Part shown: positions 52,746 to 61,256 of the stretch, one piece after another
How the letters are laid out: each line of letters opens with the position of its first letter
Position numbering within the stretch: position 1 is the stretch's first letter
From: Bacteroidota bacterium
GTDB lineage: Bacteria > Bacteroidota > Ignavibacteria > UBA10030 > UBA8401
Direction of reading: 5' to 3'
Assembly (NCBI GenBank): GCA_008933835.1
Contig: WBUG01000002.1
Coordinates: forward strand, 1 to 62,928
DNA: 62,928 nt
Translations under genes and position numbers: made by a program
Notes under the pieces: generated by a model
Told to the model about the DNA's origin: nothing
The model's input: the letters and a program-made list of their open reading frames with translations, nothing else
Database searches by the model: none

Positions 52746-54110
52746 GTGGCAGGCTTGAACAGCATCCTGGAAATGGGCAAACGGTCGTTGAGCGCGAACC
52801 AGTTCGGCATCAACGTCACGAGCCATAACATCACCAACGCCGCCTCCCCGGGCTACTCCCGGCAGCGGCTCATGGTGGTCCCCTCCGCGCCCGAGAAACT
52901 GACGTTCGGGTACGTCGGCACCGGGGTCACCATCCAGTCCGTCCAGCGGATGCGCGAGAACTATATCGGCCAGCAGACGTACGCCGTCAACCAGAACAAC
53001 GGCCGCGCCATGCAGCGGCAGAGCGTCCTCAGCCTGGCGGAATCGTACCTGCAGGAACCGTCGGACACCGGACTGAGCGCGATGATGCAGGAGTTCTTCG
53101 CCTCCTTCCAGAGCCTCTCGCTGCATCCGGAGGAGAGCGCCAACCGGAACGCGGTCGTGCAGCGCGCCCAGCTCATGACCGGTGCCTTCCACCGCATCGC
53201 CGAAAGCTTCGATTCGCTGCGGAACGACATGGTCAACCAGGCCGAAACGATGACCGGGAAGATCAACATGCTCGTTTCCAGTATCGCCGGGCTTGACCGG
53301 ACCATCGTCGCGTCGTCCGCCTCGGGAACCCCGCCGAACGACCTGCTCGACCGGCGCGACGAATCGCTCAACGAGCTCTCCAAGCTGGTGGACATCAACG
53401 TCTCGTACAACACGAACGGTTCCGTGTCGGTGGCGGTCGGCGGAAGCATGCTGGTCACCGGCGGTACCGCCACCGAGATCGACACGAGCTATGCCGGCGG
53501 CGTGCTGCAGATGGTGATGAAGGGGACCGGCAACACCATCAAGGTCTCGGGCGGTACGCTCGGCGCGGTCATCAGCCAGCAGAACGTCACGCTGACGTCC
53601 TACGCCGCGAAGTTCGACCAGCTCGCCGCCGCGCTCATCGACAGCGTCAACACGGCCCACGCGGCCGGCTACGGACTCGGGACCCCGCCGGCGACCGGAA
53701 CGCCGTTCTTCACCGGCTCCGACGCCTCGACCATCGACGTGGCGCCGGCGGTCGTCGCCACGCCGAGCCTCGTCGCCGCGTCCGGCACCGGCGCGCCGGG
53801 CGACAACAGCGTCGCCCTCGCCATCGCCAACCTCCAGAGCGCGAACCTGCTCAACGGCGGAACGGTCACCGCAGCGCAGTTCTACGCCGGCGTCGTCAGC
53901 ACCCTCGGCAGCGAGATCGAGGCGGCCGTCACGGAGGCGGACGCCACCGCGCTCGTCGCCGAACAGCTCACCACCCAGCAGAACGCCGTCTCCGGCGTCT
54001 CGCTGGACGAGGAGATGACGAACCTCATCAAGTATCAGCACGGATTCGACGCCGCGGCCAGGGTGGTCACGGCGGTGAACGAGATGTTCCAGACCATCCT
54101 ATCGATGTGA
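52746..54110 (+). CDS. flgK: Hook-filament junction protein FlgK (HAP1)
   Basis: 454 residues from a GTG start. N-terminal VTSHNITNAASPGYSRQRL, the PNDLLDRRDESLNELSKLV segment and C-terminal EEMTNLIKYQHGFDAAARVV are diagnostic. It is the first junction protein between hook and filament. Confidence 0.96.
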   Translation: MAGLNSILEMGKRSLSANQFGINVTSHNITNAASPGYSRQRLMVVPSAPEKLTFGYVGTGVTIQSVQRMRENYIGQQTYAVNQNNGRAMQRQSVLSLAESYLQEPSDTGLSAMMQEFFASFQSLSLHPEESANRNAVVQRAQLMTGAFHRIAESFDSLRNDMVNQAETMTGKINMLVSSIAGLDRTIVASSASGTPPNDLLDRRDESLNELSKLVDINVSYNTNGSVSVAVGGSMLVTGGTATEIDTSYAGGVLQMVMKGTGNTIKVSGGTLGAVISQQNVTLTSYAAKFDQLAAALIDSVNTAHAAGYGLGTPPATGTPFFTGSDASTIDVAPAVVATPSLVAASGTGAPGDNSVALAIANLQSANLLNGGTVTAAQFYAGVVSTLGSEIEAAVTEADATALVAEQLTTQQNAVSGVSLDEEMTNLIKYQHGFDAAARVVTAVNEMFQTILSM

Positions 54111-54114
54111 CGTC

Positions 54115-55002
54115 ATGAGGATCACCGAAGGCACCATCGCCTCCAACTACCTGTTCAACGTCGGCAAGACGCGCGACCGCATCGTGCAGCTCCAGTCGCA
54201 GCTCGCCAGCACCAAGCGGGTGCTCCGGGCGTCGGACGACCCCCAGGCCGCGGACACCATCCTGCGTCTCACCGAGTCGCTGCGGAAGCAGGAACAGTAC
54301 GCCGCCAACGCCGCCGAAGGGCTCGGCATGGCGGACACCACCGCCGTCACCCTCGGCCAGTTCGCCGACGTGCTCGTGTCGCTGAAGGAGCTCGCCGTCA
54401 ACGCCGAGAACTCGCGCTACGACACGGACCGCACCACCTTCGCCGAACGGGCGGACCAGCTCCTCTCCGAGCTCTTCGACATCGGGAACACGCGCTTCAA
54501 CGGCAAGTTCATCTTCGGCGGCACGCAGACCACCGTTCCTCCGTACACGATGGCGGCGGACCGGAGCGCCGTCACCGCCAATCCGGCCGGACTCGACGGC
54601 ATCGTCCGGGTGCAGCTTGGCGACGGCATCGCGCACCCGTCCAACGTGAACGGCGAGGACGGACTGCAGGGGACCGCCATCTACGACCTCGTGGTCGAAC
54701 TGCGCGACGCCTTCGCCGGCGGCACGTTCACCGGGGCCGCCTTCGGTGACCGCATCGATGCGGCGCTGGACCACGTGCTCAACCAGGCGAGCTATGCCGC
54801 ATCGCTGTCGGAGCATTTCCAGGCGGTGACGGACAATCTGGACGAACAGCAGCTCCAGCTTCAGCAGTACCTCTCGCTCGTGCAGGACACCGACATCGCC
54901 GAAGCGACGATGAAGCTGAAACATGAAGAGATCATGCTCGATGCGGCCCTCAACACCGGCGGCCGCATCATCCCGAAATCGCTCCTGGATTTTTTACGCT
55001 GA
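54115..55002 (+). CDS. flgL: Hook-filament junction protein FlgL (HAP3)
   Basis: 295 residues of the flagellin superfamily. N-terminal QSQLASTKRVLRASDDPQAA and the NTRFNGKFIFGGTQT core are typical, and the C-terminal helix (DTDIAEATMKLKHEEIMLDA) matches FlgL/flagellin. Its length is in the FlgL range. Flagellin itself (fliC) is not in the window. Confidence 0.95.
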   Translation: MRITEGTIASNYLFNVGKTRDRIVQLQSQLASTKRVLRASDDPQAADTILRLTESLRKQEQYAANAAEGLGMADTTAVTLGQFADVLVSLKELAVNAENSRYDTDRTTFAERADQLLSELFDIGNTRFNGKFIFGGTQTTVPPYTMAADRSAVTANPAGLDGIVRVQLGDGIAHPSNVNGEDGLQGTAIYDLVVELRDAFAGGTFTGAAFGDRIDAALDHVLNQASYAASLSEHFQAVTDNLDEQQLQLQQYLSLVQDTDIAEATMKLKHEEIMLDAALNTGGRIIPKSLLDFLR

Positions 55003-55003
55003 C

Positions 55004-55783
55004 ATGAAACGCACGCTCGACATCGGCACGTTCTCGGGACTCCTCCTCGGAGTGGCCGCCATCTTCGGTTCCTTCCTCCTCGAGGGGGGGCAGATCGGCG
55101 CGCTGCTGCTCATCCCCGCCATGGTCATCGTCTTCGGCGGCACCTTCGCCACCGCGATGATCGGAACGCCGATGGAGGTCCTGAAACGGTTCCCCCGCAC
55201 GCTGCGGCTCGCGTTCGTGGCCCCGCTCTTCGATTACCGCACCGCCATCGATTCGGTCGTGCGCTTCTCCATGATCGCGCGGAAGGAGGGACTGCTCGTC
55301 CTCGAACGGCATCTGGACGGCGTGGAGGAACCGTACCTGAAGCGGATGGTCCGCTACATGGTCGACGGGGTCGAGATCAGCGTGCTGCGCTCCATCGCGG
55401 AGACGGAGTCGCAGTACGTCAGCGACCGGCACCACCGGCACATCGCGCTCTACCAGCGGATGGGGGGCTATTCCCCCACCATGGGCATCATCGGTACGGT
55501 GATGGGGCTCATCGCCACACTGGCCAACGCCGGACAGGACCCGACGCTGCTCATCCAGCACATCGCGAGCGCCTTCATCGCCACGCTGTGGGGCGTTTTC
55601 ATGGCCAACATCGTCTGGCTCCCCATCGCCGACAAACTGCGCAGTCTGGACGACGAGGAACAGGTGTACATGTCGCTGGTGACCGCCGGCGTCATCTCCA
55701 TCCAGGAAGGGGAGATCCCCTCCGTCATCCGCAGCAAACTGAACAGCATGCTCCCGAAGGAACGGCAGGTGGAAGAGACGTGA
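55004..55783 (+). CDS. motA: Flagellar stator subunit MotA, first set
   Basis: 259 residues from the ATG one base after flgL. Four membrane helices: about 10-28, 30-50, 150-175 and 185-205. The cytoplasmic loop carries charged residues for FliG contact (RMVRYMVDG region). Signature GGYSPTMGIIGTVMGLIATL. With the overlapping motB (4 bp) it makes an ion-driven stator. It differs clearly from the second MotA at 57200; the coupling ion cannot be read from the sequence. Confidence 0.95.
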   Translation: MKRTLDIGTFSGLLLGVAAIFGSFLLEGGQIGALLLIPAMVIVFGGTFATAMIGTPMEVLKRFPRTLRLAFVAPLFDYRTAIDSVVRFSMIARKEGLLVLERHLDGVEEPYLKRMVRYMVDGVEISVLRSIAETESQYVSDRHHRHIALYQRMGGYSPTMGIIGTVMGLIATLANAGQDPTLLIQHIASAFIATLWGVFMANIVWLPIADKLRSLDDEEQVYMSLVTAGVISIQEGEIPSVIRSKLNSMLPKERQVEET

Positions 55784-56505
55784 GGAAACGCCGCCGTCAC
55801 GAACCCGAAGGACAGGACCGCTGGCTCCTCACGTACGCGGACCTCATCACGCTGCTGCTGGGGCTCTTCGTCATCCTCTACGCCATGTCCAACATCGACA
55901 CGAAGAAGTACGGCCAGTGGATCGCGGCGTTCGGCGGCATCTTCGGCTCCGGCCAGACGGACCTTCCGCGGGGCATCGGCCAGAGCGGATTGGCGGGCGA
56001 CCTGGAGGAACAGTTCAAGGTGCGCGAGCAGCTGAAGAACGCGCTCGGCACCGACGACCGTGCGGGGGCGTTCAGCATCGAGATGGACGACCGGGGGGTC
56101 ACGGTACATCTGCAGGAGGAACTGCTCTTCCCGTCCGGCAGCGCTGAACTGAAACCGGGTTCGCTGGTCACGCTCGATTCGCTGGCGCAGGTCCTGAGCC
56201 GGCTCCCGAACGACGTACGGGTGGAGGGGCATTCGGACGACCGGCCCATCCGCTCCGAGCGCTACCCCACCAACTGGCATCTGTCGGTGGGACGGGCCAC
56301 GGCCGCCGCCTTCACCATGATCGACCGCCGCGGCATCCTCCCGGAACGGGTGGCCGTGGTCGGATACGGAGACCGCCGGCCCCTGGCCGGCAACGACACG
56401 GAGCGGGGACGGGCCCTCAACCGCCGGGTGGACATCGTCATCCTGATGTCCGCCGTGACACGGAAACTGAACGAACAACGACAACAAGCGATACAAGGAG
56501 GCTGA
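55780..56505 (+). CDS. motB: Flagellar stator subunit MotB, first set
   Basis: 241 residues from the GTG overlapping motA. One membrane helix with the ion-carrying D21 (WLLTYADLITLLLGLFVILY), a plug/linker region and a C-terminal OmpA-like peptidoglycan-binding domain (about 120-235; VEGHSDDRPI, NRRVDIVI). The DLITLLL form differs from the second MotB. Confidence 0.95.
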   Translation: MRKRRRHEPEGQDRWLLTYADLITLLLGLFVILYAMSNIDTKKYGQWIAAFGGIFGSGQTDLPRGIGQSGLAGDLEEQFKVREQLKNALGTDDRAGAFSIEMDDRGVTVHLQEELLFPSGSAELKPGSLVTLDSLAQVLSRLPNDVRVEGHSDDRPIRSERYPTNWHLSVGRATAAAFTMIDRRGILPERVAVVGYGDRRPLAGNDTERGRALNRRVDIVILMSAVTRKLNEQRQQAIQGG

Positions 56506-56507
56506 CC

Positions 56508-56921
56508 ATGAAGTGGAACAACGTGCAGTTCGGTGAGATGGACTTTGAGGAAAAACATGTCGTATATTTCCCCGACGGCATCATCGGTTTCGAGGACCAC
56601 CGCAAGTTCCTCGTCGTGAACGACGAAAGCAGCGAGCCCTTCCGCTGGCTCGTGTCGCTCGAGGACGGAGAGCTCAGCTTTCCCGTCATCGATCCCGCGC
56701 TCGTCCGCAACGGGTACACCCGTCAGTACCTCGCGATGGACGACGTGACGGTCTTCTCCATCGTGGCCATCCGCAACGATGCCGTGCAGACCACCGTCAA
56801 TCTCAAGAGTCCCATCGTGATCAACAACCGTGATCGCACCGGACGGCAGATCGTGTTGGATTCCGACGCCCTGAACGTCCGCGAACCGCTCACGCGGCTC
56901 GCCGCACCGGTGCTGGAGTGA
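56508..56921 (+). CDS. fliW: Flagellar assembly factor FliW
   Basis: 137 residues. Signature [20 protein letters not shown] and ASL-type [16 protein letters not shown]. FliW binds flagellin and antagonises CsrA; it is directly followed by csrA (4 bp gap), the classical partner-switch arrangement controlling flagellin translation. Confidence 0.96.
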   Translation: MKWNNVQFGEMDFEEKHVVYFPDGIIGFEDHRKFLVVNDESSEPFRWLVSLEDGELSFPVIDPALVRNGYTRQYLAMDDVTVFSIVAIRNDAVQTTVNLKSPIVINNRDRTGRQIVLDSDALNVREPLTRLAAPVLE

Positions 56922-56925
56922 CCCT

Positions 56926-57168
56926 ATGCTCATCCTCACCCGAAAACTCGAAGAGTCCATCCGCATCGGGGACACCATCACCATCAAGGTGCTGGCCGTG
57001 TCGGACGGCCAGGTCAAGCTCGGCATCGACGCGCCGAAGGACCTGAAGGTGCACCGCTCCGAGGTGTACGAAGAGATCCAGCGCCTGAACCGGGAGGCCG
57101 CCAAGACCTCCAAGACGGACGTGTCGTCCGCCGCCGCGGCGCTGAAGCAGCGCCCGCCGGGCGCGTAG
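56926..57168 (+). CDS. csrA: Carbon storage/flagellin translation regulator CsrA
   Basis: 80 residues: [20 protein letters not shown] and [17 protein letters not shown] are the standard CsrA sequence with the RNA-binding edge strand and VHR motif. A C-terminal extension of about 20 polar residues ([12 protein letters not shown]) exceeds enteric CsrA. Partner of FliW in controlling mRNA translation. Confidence 0.97.
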   Translation: MLILTRKLEESIRIGDTITIKVLAVSDGQVKLGIDAPKDLKVHRSEVYEEIQRLNREAAKTSKTDVSSAAAALKQRPPGA

Positions 57169-57199
57169 CAGTCCCATTCTTATTCTGACGGGGGAATCA

Positions 57200-58066
57200 A
57201 TGTTTGTCATCATAGGCATCGTCGTCGTGATCGGAAGCGTGCTGGGCGGGTTCGTCATGCACCACGGTCAGCTCGAGGTGCTGGTCCAGGTCAACGAGTT
57301 CATCATCATCGGCGGTGCGGCCATCGGCTCCATGCTGGTCTCGGCCCCGATGCGCATCATCAAGCACCTGGTCTCCAATATCGGCACGCTCTTCAAAGGC
57401 GATCCGTACACGAAGGAGCAGTACCTCAACCTGCTGCGGACCATGTTCCAGCTCTTCCACATCGCTACCAAGGACGGGCTGATGAACATCGAGCAGCATA
57501 TCGAGAAGCCCGAGTCGAGCGCCATCTTCACGAAGAACGCGTTCCTGCTCCACCATCATCATGCGCTGCCGTACCTCACCGATACGCTCAAGCTCCTGCT
57601 GAGCGGCGGCGTTCCCGCGCACGACCTGGAAGCGCTGCTCGATGCGGACATGGAGACGCTCCACGCCGAAAGCTCCCAGGCGCCGGGACTCCTCTCCAAG
57701 GTGAGCGATTCGCTCCCCGGACTCGGCATCGTGGCGGCGGTGCTCGGCATCATCATCACCATGCAGGCCATCAACGGTCCGCCGGAGGAGATCGGCATGA
57801 AGGTCGCCGCCGCGCTCGTCGGCACCTTCCTCGGCATCCTCCTGTGCTACGGCTTCCTCGGTCCCATGGCCGCCCATATCGAGACCATCCATCAGTCCGA
57901 AGCGCGGTACATGGAGTGCATCAAGGTCGGCGTCATCTCCTACGCGAAGGGGAATGCGCCCGCCATGGTGGTCGAGTTCTCGCGGCGGGTCATCTTCTCC
58001 GATTTCCGGCCCACCTTCGCCGAGCTCGAAGCGGTCATCAAAGAGGCCAAATCGGCGGGAGCCTGA
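57200..58066 (+). CDS. motA: Flagellar stator subunit MotA, second set
   Basis: 288 residues, resembling the proteobacterial (E. coli-type) MotA: N-terminal IIGIVVVIGSVLGGFVMHHG, PLGIVA-type segment GLGIVAAVLGIIITMQAI and LLCYGFLGPMAAHIE. Paired with motB at 58070. It differs from the first set in length and in both ends, so the organism has two separately derived stators on one transcript. Confidence 0.95.
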   Translation: MFVIIGIVVVIGSVLGGFVMHHGQLEVLVQVNEFIIIGGAAIGSMLVSAPMRIIKHLVSNIGTLFKGDPYTKEQYLNLLRTMFQLFHIATKDGLMNIEQHIEKPESSAIFTKNAFLLHHHHALPYLTDTLKLLLSGGVPAHDLEALLDADMETLHAESSQAPGLLSKVSDSLPGLGIVAAVLGIIITMQAINGPPEEIGMKVAAALVGTFLGILLCYGFLGPMAAHIETIHQSEARYMECIKVGVISYAKGNAPAMVVEFSRRVIFSDFRPTFAELEAVIKEAKSAGA

Positions 58067-58069
58067 CGC

Positions 58070-58834
58070 ATGAAACAGCTGCCGAAAGAGACCCCCATCC
58101 GCATCGTCAAAAAGAAGGTGCACGGCCACGGGCACCATGGCGGCGCATGGAAGGTCGCCTATGCCGACTTCGTCACCGCCATGATGGCCCTGTTCATCGT
58201 GCTGTGGATCGTCGGACAGAGCAAGCAGGTGAAGGAGTACATCGCGAACTACTTCAAGGACCCCGGAGCGTTCTTCGAGAACACGAAGGGGGGCGGCGCG
58301 TTCGAGAAGCAGGAGATGAAGGTGGGCGAACGCGTCACCGAGGAGTTCCTGAAACGGCAGGAACAGCAGATGAAGGAGATGGCCGAGAACATCATGAAGG
58401 AGATCGCCAAATCCCCGTCGCTGGCCCTGCTCTCCAAGCAGATCAAGATCGAGCTGGTGAAGGAGGGGCTCCGCATCGAACTCGTGGAGGAATCGCAGTC
58501 GTTCTTCTTCGACGTCGGCACGGCGAACCTCAAGCCGGAGGCCACCGAGATGGTCTCCGTCATCGCCCGGGAACTGTCGACGCGGCCGAACCGCCTCGTC
58601 GTCGAAGGACACACCGATTCGCGGCCGTACGCGCGGAAGGACGGGTACACCAATTTCGAGCTCAGTGCGGACCGCGCCAACAGCGCGCGCCGAGTCATGA
58701 TGCGGAACGGCCTGAACGACGGTCAGGTGGTCGAGGTGCGGGGCTACGCGGACAGCAAGCTCCGGAACACGGCGGACCCGTACGACGTCACCAACCGCCG
58801 CATCAGCATCCTGGTGAAATATGAAGAACAGTAA
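58070..58834 (+). CDS. motB: Flagellar stator subunit MotB, second set
   Basis: 254 residues. His-rich N-terminus (KKVHGHGHHGGAWKVAYAD), membrane helix with D33 (YADFVTAMMALFIVLWIVG), a plug/coil (about 80-140) and an OmpA domain (about 150-250; VEGHTDSRPY, NRRISILV). The E. coli-like membrane motif contrasts with the first MotB. It ends 14 bp inside the next gene. Confidence 0.95.
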   Translation: MKQLPKETPIRIVKKKVHGHGHHGGAWKVAYADFVTAMMALFIVLWIVGQSKQVKEYIANYFKDPGAFFENTKGGGAFEKQEMKVGERVTEEFLKRQEQQMKEMAENIMKEIAKSPSLALLSKQIKIELVKEGLRIELVEESQSFFFDVGTANLKPEATEMVSVIARELSTRPNRLVVEGHTDSRPYARKDGYTNFELSADRANSARRVMMRNGLNDGQVVEVRGYADSKLRNTADPYDVTNRRISILVKYEEQ

Positions 58835-60014
58835 CGCTCCGAGACCCCGCACCATCCTCATCGTCGACGACGATCCGACGCAGGTGCTGCTCGTGTCGCA
58901 GGTCCTCGCGGAGGACCCGTCGTTCCACATCGTCACCGCCACGGACAGCCACGACGCGCTCGACAAGGCCTCCCTCTATGAGCCGGAGGTCATCATCTCC
59001 GACTACTACATGCCGAGAATGGACGGCGCCGAGTTCTGCCGCCGCATCAAGCAGCATCCCATCCTCCGCGAGCGCATGTTCATCATGCTCACCTCCGCCT
59101 CCGAAGTGCCGGAGAAGGTGAAGGTGCTCGAGAGCGGCGCGGACGAGCTCCTGAACAAGCCCATCCATCCGGACGAGCTCGTCTCCCGCGTCAAGGCGTG
59201 CTTCCGCATCATGGCCCTGCAGGACGAACTGCGCGCTGAGAAGCAGAAGCTCGTCGAGGCCAACCGCAGTCTCACCGAGAGCAACCGCGGCATGCTGGAC
59301 CTCCTCACCACGCTGGTGGGGGTCCACATCCCGAACGCCGCTCGCCGCGCCGAAGAGGGACGCAACATCGTCGCCTGGTTCGCCGAAAAGCTCTCGATGT
59401 CCGAGGAGGAGTCCGAACCGGTCTACCACGCCGTGATGCTCCACGAGATCGGCAAGATCAACATCCCCGGCGAACTCGCCGCCGGCCGTCCCGCCTCCGG
59501 TCCCGAACAGCACCCGGCCCATTTCCCCATGGCGGGCTACCGGATGCTATCGCGCATCCCGGAACTGGGTGACGTGGCGGAGCTCATCAAGCATCAGCTG
59601 GAGAACTACGACGGTTCGGGGTTCCCGGACCGTCTCGTCCAGGCGAACATCCCCATCGGCGCCCGCATCCTCCGGGGCATCAATCTCATCGAACAGACCG
59701 ACCGGGAGAAAGTGGGACAGAAGGGGCTCATCGAATCGCTGCGGAAAGCGCAGGGGACCTGCCTCGATCCCATGGTCGCGCAGCTGCTCGAAGAGTACTA
59801 CGTCATCCACGGCGACACACTGTGGATGGACGGCAAACGGACCGTCTCGGTGCTGGAACTCGCTCCGGGGATGAAACTGGCCGCGGACATCAACACCGGT
59901 TCCGGTACGAAACTGCTCCCCAAGGAGACCGTCATGTCGGCCAACATGGTCGACCGCATCATGGCGCACCATCAGATCGATCCCATCATCGGGAGCATCT
60001 TCGTCTTTAAATAG
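58821..60014 (+). CDS. Response regulator with degenerate HD-GYP-like domain
   Basis: 397 residues. A receiver domain (1-125) with phospho-acceptor D61 (IISDYYMPRMDG) and K113 is followed by a coiled linker (about 130-160) and an HD-GYP-like region (about 160-350). The expected metal-ligand HD is H208-E209 (LHEIGKINIP), the HHE-DGSGYP motif reads KHQLENYDGSGFP (about 257-269), and the HP-H segment (231-234) is retained. Cyclic di-GMP hydrolysis may therefore be weak or absent. The C-terminal segment (MKLAADINTGSGTKLLPKET) matches the tail of HD-GYP regulators. Last gene of the operon. Confidence 0.8.
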   Translation: MKNSNAPRPRTILIVDDDPTQVLLVSQVLAEDPSFHIVTATDSHDALDKASLYEPEVIISDYYMPRMDGAEFCRRIKQHPILRERMFIMLTSASEVPEKVKVLESGADELLNKPIHPDELVSRVKACFRIMALQDELRAEKQKLVEANRSLTESNRGMLDLLTTLVGVHIPNAARRAEEGRNIVAWFAEKLSMSEEESEPVYHAVMLHEIGKINIPGELAAGRPASGPEQHPAHFPMAGYRMLSRIPELGDVAELIKHQLENYDGSGFPDRLVQANIPIGARILRGINLIEQTDREKVGQKGLIESLRKAQGTCLDPMVAQLLEEYYVIHGDTLWMDGKRTVSVLELAPGMKLAADINTGSGTKLLPKETVMSANMVDRIMAHHQIDPIIGSIFVFK

Positions 60015-60040
60015 CCGGACCGAATACCGAATGCCGTGAA

Positions 60041-60076
60041 ATGACACGCCCCCGTCCGAGGACGGGGGCGTGTCAT
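60041..60076 (+). terminator. 16-bp perfect hairpin ending the fliL operon
   Basis: Stem 60041-60056 pairs perfectly with 60061-60076 around loop CGAG. The downstream side is not T-rich, but the stability and place, 27 bp after the last stop, support termination. Confidence 0.8.
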
Positions 60077-60193
60077 TAGTTGAAGTGCGAACCAATGGAC
60101 GGGGGCGAAGTTCGCCTCCTCCCGCGTTTCCTCGGTCAGACATCCCTGAGATTCTCCTTTCTTTGCTAACGAAGATGTCGTATTTTCTTATGT

Positions 60194-60763
60194 TGCGTCC
60201 GTAATCCCACAACGGCCTGAGAATGTTCTTCATGAGCAGCTGCCGTTGTGCGGATCCCGAAGTTCTTCATCGGAACTCAATTGGTAATTGCGTCCGTAGT
60301 CCCACAACGGCCTGCGAATGTTGTTCATGAGCAGTTGCCGTTGTGAGGATCCCGATGTTGTTCATCGGGACTCAATCGGTAAATGCGTACGTAGTCCCAC
60401 AACGGCCTGCGAATGTTGTTCATGAGCAGTTGCCGTTGTGAGGATTCCGATGTTGTTCATCGGGACTCAATCGGTAAATGCGTCCGTAGTCCCACAACGG
60501 CCTGCGAATGTTGTTCATGAGCAGTTGCCGTTTTGAGGATCCCGATGTTGTTCATCGGGACTCAATCGGTAAATGCGTCCGTAGTCCCACAACGGCCTGC
60601 GAATGTTGTTCATGAGCAGTTGCCGTTGTGAGGATCCCGATGTTGTCCATCGGGACTCAATCGGTAAATGCGTCCGTAGTCCCACAACGGCCTGCGAATG
60701 TTGTTCATGAGCAGCTGCCGTTGTGAGGATCCCGATGTTGTTCATCGGGACTCAATCGGTAAA
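60194..60763. repeat. Six tandem 95-bp repeats, each starting with the 5' end of a tRNA-Arg
   Basis: Units start at 60194, 60289, 60384, 60479, 60574 and 60669; the exact 95-bp period runs straight into the tRNA gene at 60764. Each unit opens with TGCGTCCGTAG (T plus the first 10 tRNA bases; one base off in unit 3 and in unit 1). Each also has two inverted repeats: CACAACGGC with GCCGTTGTG (for example 60398-60406 and 60432-60440), and TCCCGATG with CATCGGGA. Unit 1 is the most diverged and the rest are nearly identical, implying recent amplification. No protein-coding gene lies in 60015-60764. The stretch 60077-60193 shows nothing recognisable. Confidence 0.93.
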
Positions 60764-60764
60764 T

Positions 60765-60838
60765 GCGTCCGTAGCTCAATCGGATAGAGCATCAGACTTC
60801 GACTCTGAGGGTTGGGGGTTCGAGTCCCTCCGGGCGTA
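60765..60838 (+). tRNA. tRNA-Arg (anticodon TCG)
   Basis: 74 nt. Acceptor GCGTCCG pairs with CGGGCGT (G1-U72 and U4-G69 wobbles), D stem GCTC/GAGC, anticodon stem TCAGA/TCTGA with loop CTTCGAC (anticodon TCG, reading CGA), T arm GGGGG-TTCGAGT-CCCTC, discriminator A. CCA is not encoded (next bases CAA). The gene is flanked on both sides by tandem arrays that share its own ends. Confidence 0.9.
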
Positions 60839-61180
60839 CAAATTCAACAGACCGATGGGTTCCCTGTCCGCCGAAGTCCCGCGGAGTGTGCGGGACGCAG
60901 GCGGAGAGTCCCTCCGGGCGTACAAATTCAACAGACCGATGGGTTCCCTGTCCGCCGAAGTCCCGCGGAGTGTGCGGGACGCAGGCGGAGAGTCCCTCCG
61001 GGCGTACAAATTCAACAGACCGATGGTTTCCCTGTCCGCCGAAGTCCCGCGGAGTGTGCGGGACGCAGGCGGGGAGTCCCTCCGGGCGTACAAATTCAAC
61101 AGACCGATGGGTTCCCCGTCCGCCGAAGTCCCGCGGAGTGTGCGGGACGCAGGTGGAGCGTCCCTCCTGGTGTAAATATT
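60822..61180. repeat. Four tandem 84-bp repeats carrying the 3' end of the tRNA-Arg
   Basis: Units start at 60822 (inside the tRNA), 60906, 60990 and 61074, with a decayed fifth start at about 61158. Each begins with the last 17 nt of the tRNA (GAGTCCCTCCGGGCGTA), then CAAATTC. Each also contains a 7-bp hairpin GTCCCGC/GCGGGAC (60876-60896 in unit 1). The organisation recalls the rtT repeats after E. coli tyrT. 84 is a multiple of three, so all frames stay open, but the unit lacks start signals and is not judged coding. No gene is seen between 60839 and 61256. Confidence 0.92.
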
Positions 61181-61256
61181 CATTCATCGAGCCTGTCGGC
61201 GATTCTTACCATTCACCATTCTCATCTCCCTTCTTCGGGCCTTGGACGGAGTCGCC

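Noticed and set aside
60194-60763. CRISPR array
   Set aside because: The 95-bp units are contiguous direct repeats without unique spacers and share sequence with the adjacent tRNA; no cas genes are present.
60765-61256. Integrated genetic element at the tRNA (attL/attR)
   Set aside because: The duplicated tRNA 3' end repeats every 84 bp with no integrase or cargo between copies; tandem amplification explains it better.
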